Assembly: GCA_963931865.1 (NCBI GenBank)
Contig: OZ007515.1
Location: forward strand, 7,038,600-7,102,599
Direction of reading: 5' to 3'
DNA length: 64,000 nucleotides
Source: Axinella damicornis
Lineage: Eukaryota > Porifera > Demospongiae > Axinellida > Axinellidae
The notes below the pieces were generated by a model that worked only from the letters and a program-made list of their open reading frames with translations, did not search any database and had not been told where the DNA came from. Below, one piece after another: positions 44,514 to 55,211 of the stretch (position 1 is its first letter; every line of letters starts with the position of its first letter). The position numbers and the translations under genes are program-made.

Positions 44514-45516
44514 ATGAATGTGGGTGTGTGTGTACATGAATGTGTGTGTGTGTGGGTGGGTGTGTGCATGAATGTGTGTGTGTGTGGGTGGGTGGGTGTA
44601 GGTGTGTGTGTGGACAAAACTTGCACGTATTCTCTCTCCCTCTCTTGATCAGTGAGCTGGCCACACAGTTGTCGACCCCAGACATCGCAGGAGTCTATGA
44701 GACTCAGGTCCCTCTGTTGTTCAGAGCAGTAGTCACATGGGGTGTGTGTATGGTAAGTACAGCAAGACTGTCCTCAGTGGGGTGAGTCCTGGGTTTTGGA
44801 GGGCAAGCAATTATGCTGTGTGTACATGCGTAGTTATACATGCACATGCACCCTCAGTGGGGTGAGTCCTGGCATTTGAAGGGCAATCAATGTTGTGTGT
44901 GTAAGTATACATGCACACCCTCATTGGGGTGAGTCCATGGGGTTTGGAGGGCAAGCAATGCATGTGTTTTTTGTCCCCCTTGAATCTTTGTCGACTAACC
45001 TGTCTGGTAGCAACAGCCACTGTGGAACAAGCCACTGTGTGTGCAAGGGCTGAAGCAGCTCATTCCCAGTTTATGCAACCTTGTCAGTGTTTCATTCAAG
45101 GAGGGGGGGGGGGGGGGGGGGGGAATCAAAATTATAGCATGGCAGAGTGAGGGGGAAGGATGAGTTGCCCTGCATCCTTACATAATATTTCATCAAGGGG
45201 GGAGTGTCACTTCCACTGGATACAGCTGCTTCAAATACTAGTATATACATGATCACATTCTCACTCCCCTCCCCCTACCCTTCCACCCTTCACTCTCTCA
45301 CCTCACAGTGGCACACGCTCCCTATTTGGTGTGTTTCTTCTCGCCACAAGGAAGGCCTACCTCTTTGTCTTGGATTGTGTGCGAACCAACCAGATGCCCA
45401 ATGTCAGCTCGCTGTACCAGAATGAGCGAGCATCACGTCTAGCCAAGTACTAGAACTATCCTCTTCCGCCTGAGGAGTTCTCCTTCAATGTGAGAGTGGA
45501 CACTGAATCAAGGAGG
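38146..45516 (+). CDS. POLE: DNA polymerase epsilon catalytic subunit, three exons of the central region
   Basis: Exons lie at 38146-38372 ([38 protein letters not shown]), 44653-44752 ([34 protein letters not shown]) and 45309-45516 ([40 protein letters not shown]). Together they follow the post-polymerase linker and the inactive B-family domain in the C-terminal half of the leading-strand polymerase, in order. Exon phases of the first two join cleanly using the GTGAGA donor at 38373. A TAG at 45451-45453 interrupts exon 3 before [16 protein letters not shown], so the copy is either a pseudogene or has a base error. The residues between exons 2 and 3 were not found. The first intron is 6.3 kb and contains the palindromic satellite. 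The exonuclease and polymerase active-site exons are not in the window. Confidence 0.85.
38482..38940 (-). repeat. Dispersed minisatellite-bearing repeat, copy B, in the POLE intron
   Basis: It is the reverse complement of copy A, with the same hairpin end, 8-10 internal CGGGGAGCAGCAG-type units and the 3' segment. Confidence 0.85.
39103..43305. repeat. Palindromic satellite: 43 tandem 95-bp units in the POLE intron
   Basis: Each unit is a 94-bp perfect palindrome (AAGGTAGCATTATACCTTTA ... centre GGGGCCCC) plus one T. From 39201 to 43190 there are exactly 42 units of 95 bp with no difference that I can see. The first unit (39103-39200) has a 4-bp GTAC insertion, and two truncated or rearranged units (43198-43305) close the array. 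Every junction reads GCTACC-TTTAA-GGTAGC; the outer ends are CTC-TTAA-GGTAGC and GCTACC-TTAA-TGTG. No coding frame is present. The flanking 43.3-44.07 kb shows no supported gene. Confidence 0.97.
44079..44362. repeat. Foldback element with ~125-bp arms in the POLE intron
   Basis: Arms 44079-44210 and 44232-44362 are inverted copies (CTAGGGGCAAAAAATTT at the outside, ATGGGATGGGACTGAGGCTG at the inside). A (GT)n tract follows (44466-44512). Confidence 0.85.
44811..44965. repeat. Short direct repeats in a POLE intron
   Basis: CCTCA-TGGGGTGAGTCC and GGAGGGCAAGCAAT-type words recur three times at about 44775-44960. 21 consecutive G lie at 45103-45123. Confidence 0.6.
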
Positions 45517-45622
45517 GTAGGTGGACAGTGCTGGACAAACTGAAGTCTGATGGCGCGTTTGACCAGTTCAGAAAGACCTACTCGGCAGCTGAAGTGAGGG
45601 TTGACCATAGGCCTTACCATTG

Positions 45623-45958
45623 AAGAGTGTATAATAATAAGAAGAGAGTATCGAACTCGCTATAGGCTAACGTTGAATGTATGCGGAAAGTAACGTGACT
45701 TCCGGTATAGTGCTAATGTCAAAAACACAATCTTACCTGACATAGACGCCATGGCTACCGTACCACAGCTAGCTAGCCTCTTTGACTCGACGATCAAGGC
45801 GTGTGTGCAGCAAGTAAACTCGGCCATATCGGGGAGTACAATAGTTGACGAGTCCGTGTGGATCATGTGCACCATACTGGATGTCACGTTACTTTCCGCA
45901 TACATTCACCGTAGCCTATAGCGAGTTCGATACTCTCTTCTTATTATTATACACTCTT
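45623..45958. mobile_element. 336-bp element with ~75-bp inverted repeats around an ATG-bearing frame
   Basis: Arms 45623-45700 and 45883-45958 are inverted copies (AAGAGTGTATAATAATAAGA outside, ACTTTCCGCATACATTCA inside). GCCTTAC occurs beside both ends (45611 and 45959). Between the arms a frame from 45751 reads MATVPQLASLFDSTIKACVQ then QVNSAISGSTIVDESVWIMC, protein-like and with a good ATG context (GACGCCATGG). It may be a captured 5' exon; I do not recognise it. Confidence 0.65.
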
Positions 45959-46352
45959 GCCTTACATGCCTTGGCGGCAGAATTTTATGCCAGGATCTTG
46001 CTGCCTTAAAAGTACTGCTGACTATGACTCTGCTGAAAGCAAGCACACTAGAATGAAACACAGACACTCACGTGTACACTTGCACCACCAGATCTGGACC
46101 TGACTGTGAGGAATTCAAAACACTTGAGCTCGAGCATGCATTCTAATACAGGAAGTGGATAATTTTACCAAGCATAATTATTGAGCATACTTAGGAAGCA
46201 TGTTAATATTCCAGGAATTGTTATAGGAAGCTTTGGGCACCCCCTTCTATTCCTGTGGTGACCAGTCTGTAGTCATGACAACCCACTTTCACATTATACA
46301 CTGCACATAGATATGGAGAGGATCACCCTATAATATGTTCCATCCTCTACAG

Positions 46353-47674
46353 CCCTCGTTCAGGGCTCACGGCGAGCACGTTGAAGTGCTGTCACGGCGC
46401 TACCTGCAGGACTTCCACTGGAAAGAGAACACAACCAGGAACGAGGTCCGATCCAAATTCAGGCAACACGTGCTTGAGTTATTTCTAGGTGTGTCCAACA
46501 GCAGCTAGTAACCCCACAAGCCTCAGTCCCAGGCGCTCTCCTCAAAACTGGGGAGAGAGCCTGGGAATGACCTACCTACCTGGAACCTCTGTATATGTAT
46601 GTGTGTATGTGGCCATCAATCACTCTTGCATGCTGCTCTCTGCTCATGTAAGCGAAGCAGTCTGTGTTTACATCAGGTAACTTGGCCACTGTGTTGGCCT
46701 CCCATGCCACGATCACTGCTGCTTGGCTGTTTCTGTCTGCGCACTCATGTAAGCAAGACAGTCTGTGCATGCATGTTGTCACGCTAGATGACCACATCAC
46801 TCCCTTACATTTTGTTTAGCTGTTTTTCTCTTCTCACAAGCATTCTGTATGCATGTATGTCAATTGAGTCATGACCACATTGTCACTCCTTCACAGCTTA
46901 GCTGTTTCTCTCTGCTTTTGCAGTCCAGAGCTCCACGTTGGACTACCACTGGCAGACATTGGAATCTAAATCAAAAGATCTTCTCCCCCAAATTATGGAT
47001 GCAGTGGAGACTCTCTGGGCAGTGAAACCACAGCAGAGCACTCAGTCTGATTCCAGAAACCCGCTACCTCTGTCCGGATCCCAGGCCACAACCAGCACCA
47101 GTTCCAGTAACACCACAACCGAACTAGCAGCTGTTTCAGCATCTAATAAGAAGGCATCATCAGAGTTGGGCTCTCTGGATCTTGGTCTGCCTATTGATAT
47201 CATCCCGGGTCTGAGTGTAGCCAAGGAGGACCCTGCCACGGGTGGAGGAGGTGGAGGAGAGAGCAAATCTGTGAAGCCTAAACTGAAGATGGTTAGTAAA
47301 CCAAGAAGAGGAAGCAAAAGAGAAATCGGTAACTGGTCAGAAGGAGACAAGATGACACTTTGTCCCAACATCAACCAAAGAAATTGAAGAAGACTGCCAA
47401 AAAACACTTAAAGAAGACTTCCATTTTCAAAAAGGGTTTCAAATTGAAACTACGTCGGCTCTCCTCAGTGAAGACACGCTACAACCGCCTTGTTAAACCC
47501 AACAGAAAGTACACGCCTTACGGGGAACTGAGCAACAAAGAGAGTGAGAATTCTGAGGAGCAACATGAAGAGGAGGATCGGTAGGAGGAGGACGGTGATA
47601 GTGAGAGTGAGGAAGAGAGGGAGAACATTTCAGAAGAGGAGCCTCCAAAACCTCCCAGGAGAACTAGGAAGTAG
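46353..47674 (+). CDS. Unrecognised protein with basic then acidic C-terminal tail
   Basis: Exon 46353-46487 encodes SFRAHGEHVEVLSRRYLQDF and NEVRSKFRQHVLELFLG. After an intron with a Mutator-like hairpin remnant (46521-46567), an exon from about 46924 encodes SSTLDYHWQTLESKSKDLLP, QIMDAVETLWAV, a Ser/Thr/Gln-rich linker and a Lys/Arg-rich stretch. A frame change near 47360 (CCC) leads to KKLKKTAKKHLKKTSIFKKG and RYNRLVKPNRKYTPYGEL, then an acidic EEDGDSESEEERENISEEE tail ending KPPRRTRK and a stop near 47674, with one TAG (47582-47584) before the tail. The basic/acidic architecture is common in nuclear or chromatin proteins. It follows POLE on the same strand but has no POLE similarity. Confidence 0.45.
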
Positions 47675-47929
47675 ACCACGACTTGTACACATCAATTGCA
47701 GTAGTAAATTCAAGTACATGTAATGTGGATGTACAGTCACCTCCATAATGACATCCCCATTGTGGAGACAACTTAATCGCCTCAATAACTAGAAATGATA
47801 CAGTGAAGAACAGTTACTGAAATGGAGGAAAATATTCTATATATAACTATGCCAATGTGATAAACCTCATTCCCAGTCCTCCTACAACTCCAGTACGTAT
47901 TGACCGCTTACAGTATACTCTAAGCGATC

Positions 47930-48193
47930 GAAACTGGAGGTATAGAATTAAGTCCTGGGAATGTGATGGCTATCCATTTAGAAAACATCATCCTCCTTGT
48001 CATCACCACTGCACCACTTGGCCGTGAGGCCAGTGTCTCTTCCTCCTTCCCTCTCCTGCCCACCTCCCCAAGGCCCCAGTGCACAACAGCACCCGTCTGC
48101 GTCCCAATGTACACCCCCTGATACCCCCTCTGGGGTGCCAAGTTAGAGGAGAAGGAGGCTGGACCTGCAGATAGGCTGGAAACAAGCGGAAAA

Positions 48194-48235
<42 letters not shown>

Positions 48236-50333
48236 GAACGGTTTGTAGCCAGATGCAAACTTTGTCTCCACTTACCAGGAGCTTTAGGCTTTCACCACCA
48301 TTGGAACTTTGGTCAGTGGGCTCTGGTGCAAACTCAACTGGAGATCTTTGAGAAGTGCTAAATTCGGAAGAGCATGCCTATATAAAGTATGCACAGTGAT
48401 ACCGTAGCCATGACTACACAAATTAGCATGTAAGTCCATGTGACTGCAGTGCTCAATGCTACCTAAGTCAACTCATCTCCTGACAATGATTTTCTGGGCA
48501 GGAAAGACTTCCATTTGCCCACTGGTCTAATAGGTACTGCCCCTCACTCTGGTCATATATGGAAGATCTTCCCTGCAATGCCCAGCAGCAGGTATGAACC
48601 ACACAGGGAGACGTCAACATTGACAACATGGCTGACTGTGACAGAAGGAATAAGCATTCAAAACAAATTTAATATTCAAGAGGAGAAATTAGTCCTCAAT
48701 GGCAGAACTGGAACTAGCCTCGTACCCAAGCCCTGTCCTGCCGCCGGGCCTGGGTACAAGGCTAAACTGGAACAAGCTCTAGGCTACATACTTGAGTTGA
48801 GCTGTAAAGCACACAGACACTGTCCAAAGTTCTTCAGCAACAGAGAGCAGACACGGAGGTGGCTTAGCCCATCCTTGCTGATGGTAGTGCATATGACAGC
48901 CTGTCACGTCATGGTACACGAGTGCGGGCCGTACACACGAGCCGACAGACTGAGCAGCAAGTGAGAAGCTGTACAAATGAGATACATGCGTACGTACATG
49001 AAAGAGGGTTGATGGGATGGTGACCAATTCACACACTCACTGTCCTCTAGGTTAGGAACGTGATCCTTCCCACACTGATAAATCTGTAACCTATATGTGG
49101 TGCGGCTGTGGGGACAAAGGCACAATGGTTGTCAGATGTCAAGTAGCATACACATGTACTCCACTACCAGTCCCCCAGTCTAGCATGCTGGACTCTCTCT
49201 GCCAGGCCGGTCACATGCACGCAGACTGGCAGAGAGGGTCCAGCGGCTAGACTGCCGATTCCCCAATGTGAGGGGAAGTTATAGACCCCCTAAACACGTA
49301 CACACAGGGGAACCCAAACCCCACAAGAACAATTAAGCTCTACAATCTATACCAGTTTATCTCTTACGATAAGTAAGCTGTTCTGAGAGAATGGGTGAAT
49401 GGAATTACATCTTTCGGTGGCTGGAGAGAGAAATCACCTACTAGACACCATAGTGACATCATAATATGACATCATAGTGAGGTCACAGTGGCCAGACACG
49501 ACATGTCAAAGGTGCATACATTAGTAATTGCAGTCAGTACAACACTGTCCTCAGGGTGATGCAGCACCAGCCTGCACAAAAGAAGGCAACTGTTATTAGC
49601 CTCGTTCCCAGGCCTTCTCACCCCAGCGTTTGTCACTTGCAGTACTCAGCACTGCATGTGACAAGTGCTGCAAGTGACAAACGCTGGGATGGGAAGGCCT
49701 GGGAATGAGGCTAAACTGTCATCAGTCATTCCCTAAGCCAAACTGTTACCCCTATATCCGCCAATGGGATCTTGGAATCTTCTCAAGGGAAACTTGGGTT
49801 TTAAACTTTCAGGAGCAAGTTGGCTTCACTTAAAGACGCTGACTAGCTGCAAACTTTGACCCCCTGGTACAGAGTCAATGGCTCACCGGACTTTGCTTGA
49901 GAGGCAGCCAGTGTCTGTCTGCCATACTGCAGTGAGATTGTCCGCACAGCGAAGGAACAGTCTGTGGTCTAGCGCCACTAGCATGTGGTCAGGACTTGAT
50001 TGTAGGAATACAATCCTTTTTATGGGTGATGCGATTCCAGGTATTCTAGCATGATTCAGTCTGTGTGTGTGTGTGCATGTTCATGTGTGTATGTGCGTGC
50101 GCACAAGTGTGCACAATAGGAGAGATAACTATCATTTGCTCACAATGGTCAAAGTTCCGTACAAAGTACCTCCCAAACACCCAGAGGAGAGGATGTGGGA
50201 TTTGCAGGGGTCAAAGGTCAGGCACCAGGGGGTGCATTCATGGTGGCCAGAGAGAGTCTGAAAGCACTCCATCTTTGGGATAGTGTGGCACACAACAATC
50301 CCATGGGTGAGATGGCCACTAGCCATGAGCTCC
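47930..50333 (-). CDS. AMBRA1: AMBRA1-like WD40 autophagy/ubiquitin-ligase adaptor, partial
   Basis: The best exon is 50333-50170 (minus), bounded by AG and GTACTT, encoding ELMASGHLTHGIVVCHTIPK then CTPWCLTFDPCKSHILSSGC LGG. The TPWCxTFxPxxSxxxxSGCLxG motif is characteristic of the first WD40 repeats of AMBRA1, a DDB1-CUL4 substrate receptor that acts in autophagy and cyclin-D turnover. Further minus-strand candidates: about 50020-49887 (SSPDHMLVALDHRLFLRCAD), 48949-48792 (ISKDGLSHLRVCSLLLKNFG, with a TGA), 48360-48276, and a last exon about 48180-47930 containing GYQGVYIGTQTGAVVHW, resembling the second half-propeller. A 41-G run (48194-48234) lies beside the last exon. Only the first exon is firm; the start exon is uncertain (an ATG frame at 51335 is one candidate). 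Confidence 0.5.
48714..48763. mobile_element. Mutator-like foldback MITE, 50 bp, perfect TSD
   Basis: TAGCCTCGTACCCAAGCCC and its inverse. AACTGGAAC at 48705-48713 and 48764-48772. Confidence 0.85.
49597..49713. mobile_element. Mutator-like foldback MITE, 117 bp
   Basis: TAGCCTCGTTCCCAGGCC and its inverse, with inner arms CCAGCGTTTGTCACTTGCAG. Flanks AACTGTTAT and AACTGTCAT. Confidence 0.85.
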
Positions 50334-50805
50334 CTAAACAGGAAGAAAGGTGTACCGGTACTTTTAGCAATCTCACATGGTGGAAAGGAAAGGTCTGGTG
50401 AACTTGCTGTCCCAACTTGTCACCATACAAGTAACAGATGACATACGCACACTAGTTTAAGGACCCTACTGATCAGGCCCCCTTCGGGATTACTAGACCC
50501 CCACTTGTAAGCAGCCAGTGCAAGGAGGTCCAGGGAGCCAGACTCTGCTCACAAGACGTTGCTGGGAACCACACCCACTTAGACCCACTTGCATCCTGAA
50601 AGCGGGATCTTGTTCCCGGAACCTTCTCCCGGGTCTGGTTCCCAGAACCTTGTCCTTGCAAAAGGTCTAATCTGAGGCAAGAAGAACCCACACCCCAAAA
50701 ATTGCGGAAGTACTGTTCAGGACTGCTCCAAACAAGTCTCAATACACCCTTGGTTGAAAAACATACCCATCATGGGAGAAAGCAGTGGCCATCGTTGATC
50801 GCTTT

Positions 50806-50902
50806 TAGTCTCGTTCCCAGACCCAAACAACCCCAGCGACGATCGCTAGCAGTATCTGCAAGGGATCTTCGCTGGGGTTGTTTGGGTCTGGGAACGAGAC
50901 TA
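50806..50902. mobile_element. Mutator-like foldback MITE, 97 bp, perfect TSD
   Basis: TAGTCTCGTTCCCAGACCC and its inverse. GATCGCTTT at 50797-50805 and 50903-50911. 50.9-51.65 kb shows no firmly supported gene. Confidence 0.9.
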
Positions 50903-51665
50903 GATCGCTTTCCTCTGACAATCTCATGGACAGACGACTGTATAAAAGTGTGCGAAGGTCACTGGTAGAGCAATAAAAGTATTCAATGCATATGGTGTGT
51001 ACGTGTGCAGCGCATAGAGGTGGATGCAATACTTGCTTGCATCGTCTCTGCCACACTTTGGTGACTCAATTCTACCTTGATTGCTAATGATTCCCATCAA
51101 GATTTTCACTGCTTGTGAAACAGTGAACAAAGGGATGGCCTGAGAGTGAGGTCACTGCTATAAGCTCAACAGACTGCTAGATATGACCCACATGGTCTTT
51201 CATACTCTGGAGCCTCCTCTCACAGTATCTGCGCAGCAGCTGCCAGTCCCATTGGTCGACTGGAACCCACTGCCACCTCTGCAGCTCCAAACTGACATTA
51301 CCACAACAACGACGGGCAGTTATCCCCGTCTCCATGACTAGTAGTAGCTAACTGGCCTCGTTCATGTCGCGCTCATATGTGACCTTTGACCTGAGGGGCG
51401 CGCGCAACCGGAAGCTGTTGTTTAAATACTGTTGTGATTCCAGTCACGCCTACCGGTATCAACGCTGCACACTTCGGTGTCTGACCTGTCACGGAGGGAT
51501 GGGTGTGTTGCTAGGTTGCTTTTTTCCCTTTGTTCTGTTTTTTTTTTCCTTTTTCCTTTTTTTCTTTTCATGGAGGGAGACTACTAGCCAAGATTGATGT
51601 ATTTTTTGTAGCCATTTTTGGTTCTGGTTAACACATTACCGTACCTACTACTGCAGACAGCTTAA

Positions 51666-52268
51666 CTCTTTAGGGCCCATAGCGGATATATCCGCCAAAA
51701 GTCACATGTATTACAGAACCATGTACTATGGCTTCTCACTTTCTAGCGATGGACGGGCTTGGACCAGCACTACTCCTGGAGACTTGTTGGTAATCCCCCT
51801 CTGTATAACAACAGAATCAAGGGCGCCAAGTGTCTTAGCTGGCAGCTGTTATGGGCAGAAACAAGTCCGCCATTGTAAGTCGATCGAACGGTAAAGCTAC
51901 AAAGCCTTATCTCGCCGTCGGTAAACGCTTACTTGCAATAATGCTCCTGTTCCGACTTACTGTTGGTCTCCCCTCTCCAGCAATAAAGTAAGTAGCGATG
52001 GTCCTCCGCGTATGGCAGGACAACAGTCGAGTTTCAGCAGCTGGTCGAACGGCGCGATAACTAGACAGCTAGCTCAGTTATTGGCTCCACCCAGTGCCTC
52101 CGCCCCTTCCTGCCTTGGTGAACGGTGAGTGTAATCATTATTGATAACAGCCAGGGGCACCCCCCGAGTTTTGCTGTACACTGCGCGCCCTACGCAACGC
52201 TAAACGCTGTGTGCAAATGCCAATTTATGCTGTGGGGGGAGATTTCAATAAATTTGGGCCCTAAAGAG
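51666..52268. mobile_element. 603-bp piggyBac-type MITE with TTAA duplication
   Basis: CTCTTTAGGGCCC and GGGCCCTAAAGAG are perfect 13-bp inverted ends. TTAA lies at 51662-51665 and 52269-52272. A GCGGATATATCCGC palindrome follows the left end. It stops just upstream of the piggyBac transposase gene, whose own ends I cannot identify. Confidence 0.85.
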
Positions 52269-52527
52269 TTAAAGAAGCGGCATGCAGAGCATATATTATA
52301 TCCCTCTGTCTGCGTTTGTCGCGCAAATTGCAAATGCGACGTGCGCGAACGCGCATAAGATGCGACTGTCGCAAATTAGCGACGAGGTAGCCGCACACCT
52401 TATTGCGCGCGCCACCGGATGGCGCACGCATTATCAACTTAGACCATCTGCTTCGTGTGATTGTCTAGTGTCAGTTCATACTATACCAGTCTTCTTCAAG
52501 GCTCCAGTGCAGTCTCGACGATCAGCT

Positions 52528-54533
52528 ATGGCTCGACAAATGTATCTACCATCTGATCCTGAATATCTACTTCAATATATGGATGATTTGGACAGTGACA
52601 GCAGTGGTGAGGAATTTGATGGCTACATAGACGACGATGATATTGACGAGGAAGCAATGAGGAGATGTGATGGACTGCAGGAAGATTTGCATTTGGGCAC
52701 TGAGGTAAATAGCATGACAGATGAACGGAATGAAGATTGGATGGACTGTGATGAAGGGCTGGGTAACATTGGAGGTAATGGGGATGGTGATGGCATGCAG
52801 GGAGAGGGAGAAATTGAGGGAGATGGTGGAAACGGAGATACTGAGCAAGGGCGAGAGATGGTGGAAACGGAGATACTGAGCAAGGGCGAGAGACTGAGCA
52901 AGGGCGAGAGATTGAGCAAGGGGGGGAGATTGAACTAGGGGGAGAGATTGAGGTAGGGGGGGAAATTGATGGAGGTAGCGATGGTACAGAAGATGACAGC
53001 GACAGTCATGCAAATGCTCAAACTGTCAGCAATGCAATTCCAGTATTTGCTCAGAATGTTGGTGTAGTTCCAGATATGACAGGGAAGCAGCCAGTGGATT
53101 ATTATCGACTGTTTATCACTGATGGTATACTTTGCAACATCTTGGAGGAGACGAACCGTTATGGCGAGCAGTACGTGCAATCCCATCAAGAGCACTTGGA
53201 TAACCATCCGAGAGCAAGGCCCCACAACTTCGTCAAACGGCGCTTCACAATGAGCGAGCTCCTGCGTCTGATAGTGCTCATCATTACGATGGGCATAGTG
53301 GACCTGCCTTCTCTGAAGGACTACTGGAGTACCAGCTGGCCATTCTCTTCTCCACACTTTTCCTGTTTGCTGTCCCGTGATCGTTTCCTGCTCTTGCTCA
53401 AGTTTCTACACCTGGCAGACAACACGAAGCAGGCTGCAAGAGGCCAACCTGGCTACGATAAACTCTTCAAACTTCGCTCTTTCATGGACCCCCTGATCAA
53501 AACATTTCAGCAAATGTTTATACCCCAGAAACAGCTGTCCATTGATGAAGCCATGATAAGCTTCAAGGGGCGCCTTTCTTTCCTCCAATACCTACCGAAA
53601 AAGCCAAAGAAGTGGGGGATGAAAGCATGGGCACTGGCAGATTCAAAGATGGGCTACATATACAATTGGAAATTATACTGCGGGAAGGAGGAGGAAGCAG
53701 GAAGTGAGCCTTTAGGGGAAAGAGTGGTGATTGATTTGCTGAAGGGGCTGGAAAACAAAGGGTACCATGTGTACTTTGACAACTTTTATACCAGCCCTGC
53801 CCTCTGCAAACGTCTGCTTACCTTGGGCTTTGGGAGCTGTGGTACTGTCCGCATTGACAGGCGGAATATTCCAGCAACCTTCAAGGTAGCAGCTCCAAAG
53901 AAGGGGGAGATTACCACATACAGGGACGGAGATCTCCTTGGACTGAAGTGGAAGGATAAACGGCTTGTGTCCATGCTCTCGACCATCCACGACGATTCCA
54001 TGGTTACAAAACAGAGACGCACAAAACAGGTATCTGGAGGGGTGGAGACAATACAGAAGCCCAAAGTAATCGAGGAATACAACCAATATATGGGTGGAGT
54101 AGACAAAAGCGATCAGTTAGTGACATATTATGGGTTTAGACGTTGCTCCAAGAAATGGTGGAAGCGGGCATTCTTCCACCTACTGGAACTAACGATGGTC
54201 AATGCCTACATCCTCTACTGCTACAACACACCAAAGAAGGAACGCATGACACACCTTGCGTTTGCACTAGCCGTAGCCCGTTCACTCCTGGATGATGCTC
54301 GTCCAATACCGGCTCTGCGATACCAACCACCTCCTGCTGCTGCTGACTTGCCCCTCCGGCTCACAGGTCGTCACTTTCCCGAACCAGCTGGGGGTCGTCC
54401 AGACTGTAAAATCTGCAGCGACAGACAAGCTGGAAACAGGAAGCAGACACAATGGCGGTGCAAGACGTGTAAAGTTGCTATGTGTATCTATCCGTGCTTT
54501 GAGCGTTATCACACCCTAAAAAACTACAAATAA
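52528..54533 (+). mobile_element. piggyBac transposase gene, catalytic triad intact, N-terminal frameshift
   Basis: The likely start is M at 52528 (MARQMYLPSDPEYLLQYMDD), followed by an acidic region typical of piggyBac N termini. The frame then shifts because of a 35-bp tandem duplication (unit starts 52821 and 52856); removing 35 bp would put both halves in one frame. From about 52935 the second frame is open to 54533. The DDE/D residues are present: Asp in LSIDEAMISFKGR, Asp in VYFDNFYTSPAL, and both Asp in MGGVDKSDQL. The C-terminal cysteine-rich DNA-binding domain reads CKICSDRQAGNRKQTQWRC and CKVAMCIYPCFERYH. The element moves by cut-and-paste at TTAA. No introns are needed. The 52282-52527 upstream frame is probably not translated. 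Confidence 0.9.
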
Positions 54534-54981
54534 GCTTTCTTTCTATGTCAGTGTACATTTTTGAGTGTCATTCTTAGCTTCATACATAATGTAACGGCAC
54601 ACACACATTGCACAACAAGGTAGTAGTCTATCTGTTTTCTTTACCAATTTTATGTACACATGTGACATTCTTAACTCTATCTACCTAGCTGAGTGACACT
54701 CCAATGTGCGCTGCAGTCACAGCTGCAATCAGGCATCTTGACACCGTGTGCTAGGGGTGGAGTGGTTACACATTATTCCATATACTATCGGGTCAAGGGC
54801 AAAATGTGTGCACAGTCAAACGGTCAGCGTCTGAAATACAGTGCAGTCAAACAGTCAAGCATCACAAATGATGACGGACAGGATTTCTAGATCCGGTCAC
54901 ACCATGGGAGTGTCATCCCCTTGCTGGTGAAGTGTTCACAGTTGTCTTTACATTATGTACTAACAGCTCTACTTTATCAAT

Positions 54982-55211
54982 CCATGCATGATACCTCCCA
55001 TCTCCTGCTGCTGCTAATGTTCCCCTCCGACTCACGGCACATCATTTCCCAGAGCCAGCTGGCCGTCGGTCGACCCGATTGCAAAGTCTGCAGTGACAGA
55101 ACCACACCAGGGAAATGGAAACAGACAAAATGGCAGTGCAAAACGTGTAAAGTCTCACTTAGTATGTATCCTTGTTTTGAACGCTACCACACTGTGTACA
55201 AGCTTCCGTAG
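54982..55211 (+). pseudogene. Second copy of the piggyBac C-terminal cysteine-rich domain
   Basis: The frame (SQLAVGRPDCKVCSDR, KQTKWQCKTCKVSLSMYPCF, ERYHTVYKLP, stop) repeats the last ~70 residues of the adjacent transposase with substitutions. The preceding TCCCATCTCCTGCTGCTGCT matches transposase DNA further upstream. It is a diverged 3' piece of another piggyBac copy. 55.2-57.2 kb otherwise holds no gene that I can support. Confidence 0.85.

Noticed and set aside
48515..48964. 149-codon plus-strand frame
   Set aside because: Overlaps antisense candidate AMBRA1 exons and a foldback MITE; no recognisable domain.
52282..52527. Upstream extension of the piggyBac frame as part of the protein
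   Set aside because: The extension is unlike piggyBac N termini; the acidic start after M at 52528 fits better.
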